Part shown: positions 47,554-55,242 of the stretch, piece by piece | Position numbering within the stretch: the stretch's first letter is position 1 | How the letters are laid out: each line of letters begins with the position of its first letter | Source of the DNA: a virus | Virus record (IMG/VR): IMGVR_UViG_3300022891_000002 | Coordinates: 86,361-150,360 of that record | Strand: one strand, 5' to 3' | Length of the DNA: 64,000 nucleotides | The notes under the pieces: model-generated | Seen by the model: only the letters and a program-made list of their open reading frames with translations | What the model was told of the DNA's origin: nothing | The model's database searches: none | Position numbers and translations under genes: made by a program

Positions 47554-47881
47554 TCACTTGTTCCTCATTAAGTACACAGTTATAGCTATTGAAGTTACTA
47601 GAATAAGTAATCTCATAGTCAGGTAACTCTTTTCTTAGTTCTAGTAGAATAGATAAACCTTCTATTTCACATTTAATTTGGTCTACTTTCCACCACTTAT
47701 ACCTATAAGCTTTAGTTGCGCGAAGCTTCCAATCTCGGAGTCTTAATACTAAGTCTTCTTTTATACCTAAAACTTCAATAACTTCTTCCCAACTAAGATT
47801 TAAAGAGTATCTCCAAAAAGGACTTCCACCAACAGTAACATTTCCAGAATCATCTGAGACAGAAAGTTTAATTTTCTTCAT
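47543..47881 (-). CDS. MKKIKL-family protein, tandem paralogue, 112 aa
   Basis: Starts MKKIKLSVSDDS; LSWEEVIEVLGIK, then VDQIKCEIEGLSILLELRKE. Paralogue of 47881-48204 (MKKIKLCLVDED, IYGLELLLRLREE). Overlaps its neighbours. Unknown. Confidence 0.6.
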   Translation of the reverse strand: MKKIKLSVSDDSGNVTVGGSPFWRYSLNLSWEEVIEVLGIKEDLVLRLRDWKLRATKAYRYKWWKVDQIKCEIEGLSILLELRKELPDYEITYSSNFNSYNCVLNEEQVNDY

Positions 47882-48204
47882 TAGTTATCCTCTGAGTCAT
47901 GTTCTAGAAAACAACCTAAGTATCTACTGTAATAATCCACGGAATACTTACCTTCTAACTCCTCACGTAACCTTAGTAGAAGTTCTAATCCATAAATCTC
48001 AAAGTCAATAGCTACTTTTTGACTAGCTCGATAAGATAAAGTATTGAACTCATCAACCCACCTGACTAAATCTAAGTAGAGTAGTCTATCAGATTCTACT
48101 AACTTTTCTATTTGGAACCAACTGAGATTACTACCTTCTTCCCAGATAGGTGTAAGTCCTGACTCACAATCCTCATCTACTAAACACAATTTAATTTTCT
48201 TCAT
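47881..48204 (-). CDS. MKKIKL-family protein, tandem paralogue, 107 aa
   Basis: Companion of 47543-47881; the same LSW...E.L helix and a terminal acidic tail (HDSEDN). Overlaps the SUKH gene by 14 nt. Confidence 0.6.
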   Translation of the reverse strand: MKKIKLCLVDEDCESGLTPIWEEGSNLSWFQIEKLVESDRLLYLDLVRWVDEFNTLSYRASQKVAIDFEIYGLELLLRLREELEGKYSVDYYSRYLGCFLEHDSEDN

Positions 48205-48649
48205 ACTTTTCAGCTCTCCAAAATTGGCAGTGAATCTCAGCTTCAGTAGCTAACCAAGAAGAATAAGGTTTCTCTAGTGACTCAACTCCTTTAGTTATTG
48301 CTTCATCAAAGAAGTAGACTTCAGGGTCGTCACCCCCATCTAATAGAAAGTAACTAAACTGATAATTTTGACGGAAATGGAAAACAAATGCGTTGTTTGG
48401 TAGAAGTGGGTATCCTTTTTCTTTTAGTAACTCTTTAGCTCTAACTTGAAGTTTAACTAAATAACTATATTCAGCGTAACAATGTAAGAGAAATTTCCTA
48501 GTAGATTTACCCATCCAAAGTAGAAACTCTTTATAAGCTTCTGGAAGAAATATATCTAACTCTTTCTCTAAATCAACTATTTCATCAATTCTACATCCTG
48601 ATACTTTAAGGTCACGTAATAGATGCTTAGCTCTAGTTAGGTAGACCAT
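48191..48649 (-). CDS. SUKH (SMI1/KNR4-like) family protein
   Basis: 152 residues. IDEIVDLEKELDIFLPEAYKEFLLWMGKS matches the SUKH N-helix/LP-x-x-Y-K-x-F motif; FRQNYQFSYFLLDGGDDPEVYFF and KPYSSWLATE match the core. SUKH proteins often serve as immunity proteins for polymorphic toxins. No toxin seen beside it. Confidence 0.65.
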   Translation of the reverse strand: MVYLTRAKHLLRDLKVSGCRIDEIVDLEKELDIFLPEAYKEFLLWMGKSTRKFLLHCYAEYSYLVKLQVRAKELLKEKGYPLLPNNAFVFHFRQNYQFSYFLLDGGDDPEVYFFDEAITKGVESLEKPYSSWLATEAEIHCQFWRAEKYEEN

Positions 48650-48650
48650 A

Positions 48651-48962
48651 CTACAATCCCTCTTCTATTTCATACAAAACTTCCAACGCTTTTTTAGCAC
48701 TAACTTCTGCACCACTCACGTTATAGTAATCTACTCTACGTGTAAACTCTTCTACCCAATCTGGATTAGTATATGTTATCCATTTTTCTATCTGAGTAGC
48801 TGTGGTCTTGTAATCCACGTTAACTTCCTTGTAACTTTCTTTTAAAACAGTAGCTATGGGGCAGCTTTCAGAGTTACGTACTACTCCTACTGTTTCATCC
48901 TCCTCTTTACTTTCTAACCAAGTCCGAAAATCTTCAATTGTCAAAGGATAATTAATAATCAT
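48651..48962 (-). CDS. CPIA-motif small protein, paralogue 2
   Basis: YPLTIEDFRTWLESKEEDETVG, SCPIATVLKE, NPDWVEEFTRRVD, EVSAKKALEVL. Very close in pattern to 47263-47553. Unknown function. Confidence 0.65.
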   Translation of the reverse strand: MIINYPLTIEDFRTWLESKEEDETVGVVRNSESCPIATVLKESYKEVNVDYKTTATQIEKWITYTNPDWVEEFTRRVDYYNVSGAEVSAKKALEVLYEIEEGL

Positions 48963-49191
48963 AAGAACTATATCTCCAAAAAATTGACTGTACTTTATGT
49001 CTCAAATATCTATCTTCTGTGTTCTCAGCTAAGATATGTACTTGAAATGTATATCTCTTAAACTGATATCGCTCTCTATCAGATAAATCATTCCAAGTTA
49101 AGCCACACAAACAAGATAGTAACTCTGTAGCTCTCAACACTAATCTATCTTCCACGTTACTATCTAAGAAACGTAGAATAGCTTTTAACAT
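48952..49191 (-). CDS. Hypothetical protein, 79 aa
   Basis: Helical: MLKAILRFLDSNVEDRLVLR, ATELLSCLCGLTWNDLSDRE, QVHILAENTEDRYLRHKVQS. Overlaps the gene downstream. Unknown. Confidence 0.55.
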   Translation of the reverse strand: MLKAILRFLDSNVEDRLVLRATELLSCLCGLTWNDLSDRERYQFKRYTFQVHILAENTEDRYLRHKVQSIFWRYSSYDY

Positions 49192-49202
49192 CCAACCTCC
49201 AG

Positions 49203-49832
49203 CTAAGGTTCTCCATTTTCCATCTCTCTCTCTACTTTTACAAATAAAGGTTGTGAAGGTAAGTCTAGGAAAATAGATTCTATAAATTCATTTTGCTGTG
49301 TAACTGAAGTATACGAGCTATTAGTAGAAACAACTAATTCTTTCTTCTCGTATAAAGAGAGAAGTTCTCCAATAGACATAGAGTAAGAATCTTTAGAAAA
49401 TAATTCTTTAGCTTTCTCGATTTCTTGCATCCTTTCTATATCTACTGCTTTCCCCACATCTTCTTCTACCTCAGTTAAAACTTTTAATGCTTGTTTAGCT
49501 GTGATATTTACAGGTTCATCTCCTAAAGTATCTCTGTCTATCTTTTCTATAAATCTATTTACCCAACGAGGGTTACTGATACAGAAATTAGTATTTAACC
49601 TTGTAGAACTCTCCTCTGAGTCTATTACTACTGTTTCCCATTCATTTTCTTTCTCATTGCTCGAAGGCGAGGTCTTACTAAGCTCGACTATAGCTGTTGC
49701 AATTGGGTCATTTCCGTAAACAAGACTTTGACCAACTACAACATTTTCCTCTTTAGACTCTAGCCAAGCTCTAAACTCTTTCTTAGATATTTGATACCGT
49801 TCCTCTGACAATTTCTCACTAATCACAGTCAT
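49203..49832 (-). CDS. CPIA-motif family, long paralogue 3, 209 aa
   Basis: N-terminal 130 residues: YQISKKEFRAWLESKEENVVVG, DPIATAIVEL, NPRWVNRFIEKID, NITAKQALKVLTEVEED. C-terminal part is helical with KAKELFSKDSYSMSIGELLSLYEK. The Cys of CPIA is replaced by Asp-Pro-Ile. Confidence 0.6.
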   Translation of the reverse strand: MTVISEKLSEERYQISKKEFRAWLESKEENVVVGQSLVYGNDPIATAIVELSKTSPSSNEKENEWETVVIDSEESSTRLNTNFCISNPRWVNRFIEKIDRDTLGDEPVNITAKQALKVLTEVEEDVGKAVDIERMQEIEKAKELFSKDSYSMSIGELLSLYEKKELVVSTNSSYTSVTQQNEFIESIFLDLPSQPLFVKVEREMENGEP

Positions 49833-49905
49833 ATGTTTATCTCCTTACTAAAAGAAATGCTCATACTGTCTCCAATACAAGCACTTCTAATTCATCAACT
49901 ATTTA

Positions 49906-50664
49906 CTAAGAACCAAATCCTAACTCAATCGCGTTCTCAATTACAGGTAGAAAGTCTACTGGGTAGCAAGCTATGGGTGCGGTCTGCTGTTTACCACTCT
50001 TGTCTACATAACGTTTAACTGTTTGAGCAGGTTTTTTCCCTGTTAGATTCCTATAACCAACCGCTGAAAACATTCCTATGGCTCTACGTTCATCATTACT
50101 AAATTCTCTGTCATAACGGGCAAGTACGTCATCTAATGTTAGAAATCCGGGCAAAGCTTTCTCATTCTCTGGATTAATTGCAAAGTTATTAATTCGTTCC
50201 TGGCCGGGTTTATCTGCTGCGTACTCCATAACAGCAATCATTTTTCCCATATACTCATGTGCCTGTTTAGCTCGTTCTAACTCTGTTTGTGGTTTAGGTT
50301 TTTCATAACCAGAGACTTCTTGAAACCATGCACGAATACCTACGGCAGCAAAAGCCCTAAATAATGTAAGTGCTACTTCTGATTTATCTTGAGCATCAAA
50401 AGCATAGTATTCTATTATACATTGAACAGCTACGTCTGGAATACCGTTTGAAAGCTTCCGGTCTACACCTAAGAACCCTTTAGCAGTAAGTGTTTCAGCT
50501 AATTTTTTAGCCATACGGTCTACACTTAAAACACTTCGGGAAATACCTAGAAGCTCAGCTAAACCTTTCTTTGTAATACTGGCTTTCCCTTCTTTATCTA
50601 CAGTAATCTCACTACGGATACCTTGAAGAACTTCAGTCATCTGAGAACTAAGATTGTTAGTCAT
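49906..50664 (-). CDS. KilA-N/BRO-like phage regulator, 252 aa
   Basis: N-terminal part (about 12-120): DKEGKASITKKGLAELLGIS, DVAVQCIIEYYAFDA, LTLFRAFAAVGIRAWFQ, paralogous to 41031-41381. C-terminal part: TLDDVLARYDREFSNDERRAIGMFSAVGYRNLTGKKP, VKRYVDKSGKQQTAPIACYP (Bro-C/KilAC-like inference). Has its own strong sigma70-like promoter, so likely an early regulator. Confidence 0.65.
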   Translation of the reverse strand: MTNNLSSQMTEVLQGIRSEITVDKEGKASITKKGLAELLGISRSVLSVDRMAKKLAETLTAKGFLGVDRKLSNGIPDVAVQCIIEYYAFDAQDKSEVALTLFRAFAAVGIRAWFQEVSGYEKPKPQTELERAKQAHEYMGKMIAVMEYAADKPGQERINNFAINPENEKALPGFLTLDDVLARYDREFSNDERRAIGMFSAVGYRNLTGKKPAQTVKRYVDKSGKQQTAPIACYPVDFLPVIENAIELGFGS

Positions 50665-50694
50665 GAAGAAAATCTCTTTCGTTATGCTATTACT

Positions 50695-50723
50695 ATTCTA
50701 TATGATACCAGCTAATTAGTCAA
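50695..50723 (-). promoter_or_regulatory. Strong putative sigma70 promoter for the KilA-like gene
   Basis: Minus strand: TTGACT (50723-50718), 17-nt spacer, TAGAAT (50700-50695). 5/6 match in each box. Start near 50688 gives a short leader of about 24 nt. Confidence 0.7.
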
Positions 50724-50726
50724 GAG

Positions 50727-51095
50727 TTACCAAGGACAATTATCTTTCTTTCCGCAATTAGTTCCTTCTGGATTGTACTGATTGCAAACTGTACAAATAT
50801 AGAGATTGTTAACTACTTCCAAAGCATCTTTAACTGTTATAGTATCTCCTACTTGTCGATTGTTATCTATTTTAGATACAAACTTCTTTACCCAGTCAGG
50901 ATTATCAATCCAACTTCCAGCAGCCACAGGATAAGCATAAGTTCTATTTGAGTAGACTTCAACTTCGCTATTACCTTTATCTAGTAAATAATTAGCTAAG
51001 GGACAGTATCCACAAACGAGAGCTTCCCCTACAACTTCATTTTCATCTTTACTTTTTAACCAAGTACAAAACTCATCTAGATTTAAAATAGTCAT
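50727..51095 (-). CDS. CPIA-motif family, paralogue 4, with Cys tail
   Basis: About 122 residues from ATG 51095 (MTILNLDEFCTW; AGAGG 7 nt upstream). LDEFCTWLKSKDENEVVG, YCPLANYLL, NPDWVKKFVSKID, TVKDALEVV. The end, YICTVCNQYNPEGTNCGKKDNCPW, has four to five Cys and may bind zinc. Confidence 0.62.
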   Translation of the reverse strand: MTILNLDEFCTWLKSKDENEVVGEALVCGYCPLANYLLDKGNSEVEVYSNRTYAYPVAAGSWIDNPDWVKKFVSKIDNNRQVGDTITVKDALEVVNNLYICTVCNQYNPEGTNCGKKDNCPW

Positions 51096-51565
51096 AAGTA
51101 AACCTCTACATCGTATTTGCAATTCGCGAACTCCGAAGTAAATACACCCAAAACCTTATCTATTTCCAATCCACCTTTTCCACAACCTAACATTGGTAAA
51201 GCTAGTAACGGAGTTGGGTATTTCCCGTCTGAATACTTCTCTTCAAAAATAGTAACTAACTGTTTAACTCCTTTCTCAATCCATTCCAACTTAGAAGGTT
51301 TCTTCCAATCCTCTTTAGTACAGAAGTTGATAATAGAACGCTCACCGTTAATTACTTTAGAAGCTTCAGGGATATACCAAATTAAGTCTCCTCCTTTTGG
51401 TGAAGATTTAGAGCAATACTCGTGATAATACTTAAAGTTCTCTGGGAACCTCTTCTTCATTTCTAGCGCTAATCCAGCTCCCATAACTCCTTTACAATTA
51501 ACAGGGTTAACGATAAAAGCAGCAGAACTATCAAAAATACTTTCATTTCTTCTGTAAATAATCAT
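51092..51565 (-). CDS. Macro-domain protein (ADP-ribose binding)
   Basis: 157 residues. IVNPVNCKGVMGAGLALEMKKRFPE (about 17-45; the VN(C/H)xGVMGxGLAL loop that holds ADP-ribose) and LLALPMLGCGKGGLEID (the G-rich second loop) identify a DarG/TARG1-like macro domain. Could remove ADP-ribose from DNA or proteins and so counter DarT-type or other ADP-ribosylating defence; no DarT is here. Overlaps its neighbours by 4 and 23 nt. Confidence 0.85.
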   Translation of the reverse strand: MIIYRRNESIFDSSAAFIVNPVNCKGVMGAGLALEMKKRFPENFKYYHEYCSKSSPKGGDLIWYIPEASKVINGERSIINFCTKEDWKKPSKLEWIEKGVKQLVTIFEEKYSDGKYPTPLLALPMLGCGKGGLEIDKVLGVFTSEFANCKYDVEVYL

Positions 51566-51827
51566 TTAGGTCACACTTTGATTTTTCAACTTTTCGTTTG
51601 TTAGAAACAGTCTCACCTTTCCAAGACCAGCTATACTTAGACCACTCGTACTTACCTCTATAAATAAACTTTCTAATAGAATTTTTAAAGAATCTGTTAT
51701 TTATTTTGTTAGTGTTAGGTTTGAATAAGATGTCTTCAGGATACTCACCTTCTATTCTATTCTGGTTTTCAGGTAGAAGCTTACTATATACTTTATTAGC
51801 TACTTTTTGAGGAATTACTTTCTTCAT
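51543..51827 (-). CDS. Basic protein, 94 aa
   Basis: Lys/Arg/Asn-rich (KKVIPQKVANKVYSKLLPEN; NNRFFKNSIRKFIYRG). Charge suggests RNA, DNA or ribosome binding. Overlaps the macro gene end by 23 nt. Unknown. Confidence 0.55.
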   Translation of the reverse strand: MKKVIPQKVANKVYSKLLPENQNRIEGEYPEDILFKPNTNKINNRFFKNSIRKFIYRGKYEWSKYSWSWKGETVSNKRKVEKSKCDLNDYLQKK

Positions 51828-52132
51828 GTATATCTCCTTTTCAAATTAGAAGGACTCTCTAAATTATCCCAATCATCTTCATAGATATCTCTAGCTTTAT
51901 CTCCTAATCTTCTATTACCTACTGACTTACTAGAGAACTTATGATTTTGTTTCTTTCTACCTGTTGAGATAACAGCAGAAGGAGGAGACTTAAATAGCTT
52001 ATTACTTATTACTAGAGACTTGTGATTATAGAGAATATCAGATGAGTTACCTCCATTCCCACGAGCTTTGACTAACGCTTTAATAACTGTTCGTCTTTTG
52101 TTGAGTAATCTAGGTAGTGTTTTCCTATTCAT
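51824..52132 (-). CDS. Basic protein, 102 aa
   Basis: Arg/Lys-rich (MNRKTLPRLLNKRRTVIKALV; RKKQNHKFSSKSVGNRRLG), acidic patch and RRYT at the end. Partner of the next gene; both basic. Unknown. Confidence 0.55.
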   Translation of the reverse strand: MNRKTLPRLLNKRRTVIKALVKARGNGGNSSDILYNHKSLVISNKLFKSPPSAVISTGRKKQNHKFSSKSVGNRRLGDKARDIYEDDWDNLESPSNLKRRYT

Positions 52133-52162
52133 CTTAGTCTCCTTATTAGTAGATGTTTATAC

Positions 52163-52519
52163 TTACTCGCTAATCCATTCCCAAAACTCAGTTAAGTCAT
52201 TCTCAATATTGATGTCTCCTGATTCTGTTTGTCCTGTCCAATCATCTTCTTTCATCCCCCACTGAGCATAGTAATCTATTTCCTCATCAAGTGTGTAGAT
52301 ATGTAGTTTCTTCCCATTATTCCACCATTCTAAAACTATTGCGTCATCTACGTTACTCTTAAATATGGAAGGAGGATACCACCATAATTTATTAGCTTTA
52401 GCAGTGGAGTAAAGTTTATTTACTAGGTTATTAGCAGTAATGAAAGTTTGGTCAGAAAGGAAATTGTGCTTCTCTCTTAACTTAAGTAGTTCAATGGATA
52501 TCTTACTAATGTCACTCAT
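52163..52519 (-). CDS. Conserved small protein with KSNVDDAIVLEWW motif
   Basis: 118 residues: helix (ISIELLKLREKHNFLS), WWYPPSIFKSNVDDAIVLEWWNNGKKLHIYTLDEEI, then WE-rich acidic tail. Resembles a cyanobacterial hypothetical family with IxLEWWxxGxxLxI. Function unknown. Confidence 0.6.
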   Translation of the reverse strand: MSDISKISIELLKLREKHNFLSDQTFITANNLVNKLYSTAKANKLWWYPPSIFKSNVDDAIVLEWWNNGKKLHIYTLDEEIDYYAQWGMKEDDWTGQTESGDINIENDLTEFWEWISE

Positions 52520-52528
52520 GTTACTCTC

Positions 52529-52939
52529 CTAATCAAAGTTTATTTCAAAATGGTAATCGTCAAGACCTACTAAATACGCTAACTCTTCTTTTAAAAACTT
52601 AGAGACATATCCTAGTTGTTCTGTTGTTCTTACATAGTAATCATCCCCACTTAAAGAATATAGTCCTAACTCATGTAATCTAGTAAAGTCAGGATTCTCT
52701 AAAGATTGTGTACCTACTAAGTGATTATCTTTAAAACAACTAATTACCGGGTCTTTAGTTATTCTTGGATAGAAAGAACTAACTTCAAGAGGCACATTTC
52801 TCCTAAGTAGGTACAAAGAGCGTTCGGAGGCAAGTAACTTAGCTAACAAATCTTCTGCTAAGTCCTCAAATAAACAATTATCAGCAAACTCAGTATCTTG
52901 TAACTTCTCAAATCTTTCTTTTAGTTCATGATATGACAT
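52529..52939 (-). CDS. Hypothetical protein, 136 aa
   Basis: HELKERFEKLQDTEFADNCL, AEDLLAKLLASERSLYLLRR, LTEQLGYVSKFLKEEL-type helices; ends DDYHFEINFD. Not recognised. Confidence 0.6.
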   Translation of the reverse strand: MSYHELKERFEKLQDTEFADNCLFEDLAEDLLAKLLASERSLYLLRRNVPLEVSSFYPRITKDPVISCFKDNHLVGTQSLENPDFTRLHELGLYSLSGDDYYVRTTEQLGYVSKFLKEELAYLVGLDDYHFEINFD

Positions 52940-52943
52940 AGTT

Positions 52944-53114
52944 TTAATGGTTATATGGGTAGAGTTGGTATACTAATGCAAGTAACGTAACTCCTAGAAC
53001 TACTTGAAGCACACTATCTACCGAGTAGTCCTTAGTAATAGAGTTAATAGTTCTGTCACTAATCCCAAATAAAAGACTAGACACTGTAATCCACCAGCAA
53101 TTTAGCTTACTCAT
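52944..53114 (-). CDS. Small membrane protein, 56 aa
   Basis: Starts MSKLNCWWITVSSLLFGISD, then NSITKDYSVDSVLQVVLGVT and LLALVYQLYPYNH: two likely transmembrane segments. Overlaps the upstream gene by 8 nt. Possibly holin-like or an anti-superinfection membrane protein (inference). Confidence 0.6.
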   Translation of the reverse strand: MSKLNCWWITVSSLLFGISDRTINSITKDYSVDSVLQVVLGVTLLALVYQLYPYNH

Positions 53115-53421
53115 AAAAACCTACTTTATTAGGAAATAAGGGTTCTAAATATAGAAATAGTTTTTCAGCTACTTCTCTTATTACTACTTGACTTCTTGGA
53201 AATTCAAAATACCAGCTTTGAAAATATTTATCATTTTCAGCAGTAAAGTTACCTTTTACTTCCCAGCTATAATCCCACAAAGCTTTTGCTAATTTACTAA
53301 GTTCTTCTTTATCAAGTCTCAAAAACCCACCGATAGTTACTTCAACATAGTAATCTTCTAGCTTTACATCATCATGAATCTTAATTAGAATTTTGTTGTA
53401 TTTGTCCATAAGATTAGTCAT
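53107..53421 (-). CDS. Paralogue pair member, 104 aa
   Basis: YYVEVTIGGFLRLDKEELSKL, ALWDYSWEVKGNFTAENDKY, FQSWYFEFPRSQVV. Aligns with 53427-53714 (VFLSKIEVTSLLNAFWDFSEDIEGSLTAY). Function unknown. Confidence 0.6.
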   Translation of the reverse strand: MTNLMDKYNKILIKIHDDVKLEDYYVEVTIGGFLRLDKEELSKLAKALWDYSWEVKGNFTAENDKYFQSWYFEFPRSQVVIREVAEKLFLYLEPLFPNKVGFYE

Positions 53422-53426
53422 CGTTT

Positions 53427-53714
53427 TTAATCCCAGTTAATTCTTACTGATTGTGAAGGTAAGAGTTTATTAATTAGTTGCTCAATATCAAACGCTAAAT
53501 ACTCTAAGTTTGATGAGGTAGTCTCAAAAGTCCAATATTGTGTCTCTTTAGACTTATAAGCAGTTAAACTACCTTCTATATCTTCACTAAAATCCCAGAA
53601 AGCATTAAGTAATGAGGTTACTTCTATTTTGCTTAAGAAAACTTTAGTAATACCTACTTCAATCTCATTTTTGTTGCAATTTACAACTAATAAGATAAAT
53701 TTATTACTACTCAT
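53427..53714 (-). CDS. Paralogue pair member, 95 aa
   Basis: See previous gene: FWDFSEDIEGSLTAYKSKET and YWTFETTSSNLEYL. Overlaps ruvC start by 8 nt. Function unknown. Confidence 0.6.
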   Translation of the reverse strand: MSSNKFILLVVNCNKNEIEVGITKVFLSKIEVTSLLNAFWDFSEDIEGSLTAYKSKETQYWTFETTSSNLEYLAFDIEQLINKLLPSQSVRINWD

Positions 53715-54177
53715 TTTTGTTCTTTCTATCTACTAAATAAAGACCGATAGCATCAATAGTATCTAACTCCTTTTTAGGAATCTTAGATGTATCTATCTCT
53801 TTAGCAACCCAGTACCTAACATCATCTTTACTAGCGTTACCTTTACCAGTAAGCTGTAATTTCATTGATTTAGGAGAAATACACCTATACTTAGTAGAAT
53901 GTAAGTAACAAAGCATCTCAATTAAGCCAACTACTTTACTTAAGTTAGAGCCATTAACTCCTGCTAATACAGGTAACTCTACTAAACAATCTTCTATCTC
54001 ATGAACAAGAAAAAGATTAGATAAATATTTGTAAATACTATCTAACCTTTCTCCATTATCTTGTTTAGGTGAAGTATGATAAGTACCGTAACTAATGAGC
54101 TTAGTATCCTTACTTATTGCCCAACCTAATCTAGAAAAACCAATATCACAGTAGAAGGTAGGTAATTTGTTACTCAT
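53707..54177 (-). CDS. RuvC-like Holliday junction resolvase
   Basis: 156 residues. RNase H fold with D11 (YCDIGFSRLGWA), E67 (CLVELPV), KLQLTGKGNASKDDVRYWV and D139/D142 (LDTIDAIGLYL): the four acidic residues of RuvC. Cuts four-way junctions before packaging. DIG replaces the usual DPG. Confidence 0.8.
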   Translation of the reverse strand: MSNKLPTFYCDIGFSRLGWAISKDTKLISYGTYHTSPKQDNGERLDSIYKYLSNLFLVHEIEDCLVELPVLAGVNGSNLSKVVGLIEMLCYLHSTKYRCISPKSMKLQLTGKGNASKDDVRYWVAKEIDTSKIPKKELDTIDAIGLYLVDRKNKNE

Positions 54178-54206
54178 GTGGCTGTTTTGTTTTCAGCTTA
54201 ACATGA

Positions 54207-54506
54207 TTATTCTTCTTCTATCTCTTCAAGGACATCTAACAGCCAGTCAGGATTATCATTTTCAAACCGTTCTAAATAAACCCTCATGATATCTTCGTAA
54301 CTGTCATAACCATCATAATCATCTCTAGAAATTCCTATCTGTCTAGCAATCTTCCAAAAAGCATCGTATATCTTATAAAAACAACGCTCTCTGTAATCTG
54401 TATCATCTTCCTGTGTATCTGCTTGTTGGTTAGCAGCATTTAGTAGCTTATGTAATTTCTCTAACTCCTTCTTTGTAGATTGAACTTCTTCAGATTTAAG
54501 AGTCAT
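54207..54506 (-). CDS. Hypothetical helical protein, 99 aa
   Basis: Helical acidic protein (STKKELEKLHKLLNAANQQA; RCFYKIYDAFWKIARQIGIS; YEDIMRVYLERFEND). Unknown. Confidence 0.55.
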   Translation of the reverse strand: MTLKSEEVQSTKKELEKLHKLLNAANQQADTQEDDTDYRERCFYKIYDAFWKIARQIGISRDDYDGYDSYEDIMRVYLERFENDNPDWLLDVLEEIEEE

Positions 54507-54566
54507 TGATTTTCTCCTAAGTAAATACGTAAAGAACTAGAACTAACTAATCTACAATAATAAACG

Positions 54567-54761
54567 CTATTCTCGAAGATGAACTATTTTGTCATTTGTA
54601 AAAATACATTCTACATCTTGCTCTGTAATAATCCTGATTTGAGTATCCGAGAACTTTTGAAGTTTAGTAACAATATTTTCCTCTTCACAGTACGGAAGAA
54701 AAACAACTTTATCACCAATGCACAAATCTCCTACCCTTTTTTGTCCTAGGTAACTCTTTTT
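54567..54761 (-). pseudogene. Start-less paralogue or -1 frameshift extension
   Basis: Open frame with no ATG/GTG/good start: continues SYLGQKRVGDLCIGDKVVF...IVTKLQKFSDTQIRIIT... and stops at 54567. It resembles the N-terminus of the preceding gene (KRVDELEVGDVVIF). It is in the -1 frame relative to that gene after an A7 run at 54757-54763, so a -1 slip would fuse the two into a 206-aa product. Otherwise a decayed duplicate. Confidence 0.5.
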
Positions 54762-55186
54762 TTACCCATCTTCCTTTCAAAGTAAAAAGTTTTCACTTCT
54801 CCCAATGTAAGCCCAAGAACATCTCCAAATAATTCATGAATATTTTTAAGTTCTCTATTTAGATAAGAAGGTAAATCTAACACATGAATATTAGGTTCAC
54901 TCTCTAGTAGGCTGTCTAAATATGGATATAGGGCTGAACAATCTACCTGTTGAGTCGTCATAGTTTCTTCCTCTTTCTTGTTGTTACATATATAAGTAAC
55001 TTCTGCGTCACCTAAATAAATTAAAGGTTTTTCAGTTTCTTCTGTAAAAATTACAAATAACAGATATCTACTATATGCTTCATCTTCCTTCGTTTCGATA
55101 CTAGAAATAGTGCTAATCCCTTTACTTCCAGCGAATATTACTACATCTCCAACTTCTAACTCATCTACTCTCTTAGTATCTGTCAT
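54746..55186 (-). CDS. Protein with IHELFGD tail; N-domain duplicated downstream
   Basis: 146 residues. N-domain KRVDELEVGDVVIFAGSKG...; C-terminal LNRELKNIHELFGDVLGLTLGEVKTFYFERK shared with 18941-19309. Ends MGKKRVT with AAA AAA AGA, an A-rich slip site, just before TAG. The N-domain looks like a small beta-barrel; function unknown. Confidence 0.6.
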   Translation of the reverse strand: MTDTKRVDELEVGDVVIFAGSKGISTISSIETKEDEAYSRYLLFVIFTEETEKPLIYLGDAEVTYICNNKKEEETMTTQQVDCSALYPYLDSLLESEPNIHVLDLPSYLNRELKNIHELFGDVLGLTLGEVKTFYFERKMGKKRVT

Positions 55187-55212
55187 GGTTTTCTTCCTTT
55201 TAGTTTGGTTAA

Positions 55213-55235
55213 TAGAGGTTAGTTACTTCCCTCTA
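55213..55235. other. Intercistronic hairpin TAGAGG/CCTCTA
   Basis: 6-bp arms (55213-55218 and 55230-55235), loop 11 nt containing TTAGTTA, upstream of 54746-55186. Recurring hairpin type. Confidence 0.45.
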
Positions 55236-55242
55236 AAATGGA

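Noticed and set aside
51117-51425. Plus-strand open frame opposite the macro-domain gene
   Set aside because: Exactly complementary to conserved macro-domain motifs; shadow frame.
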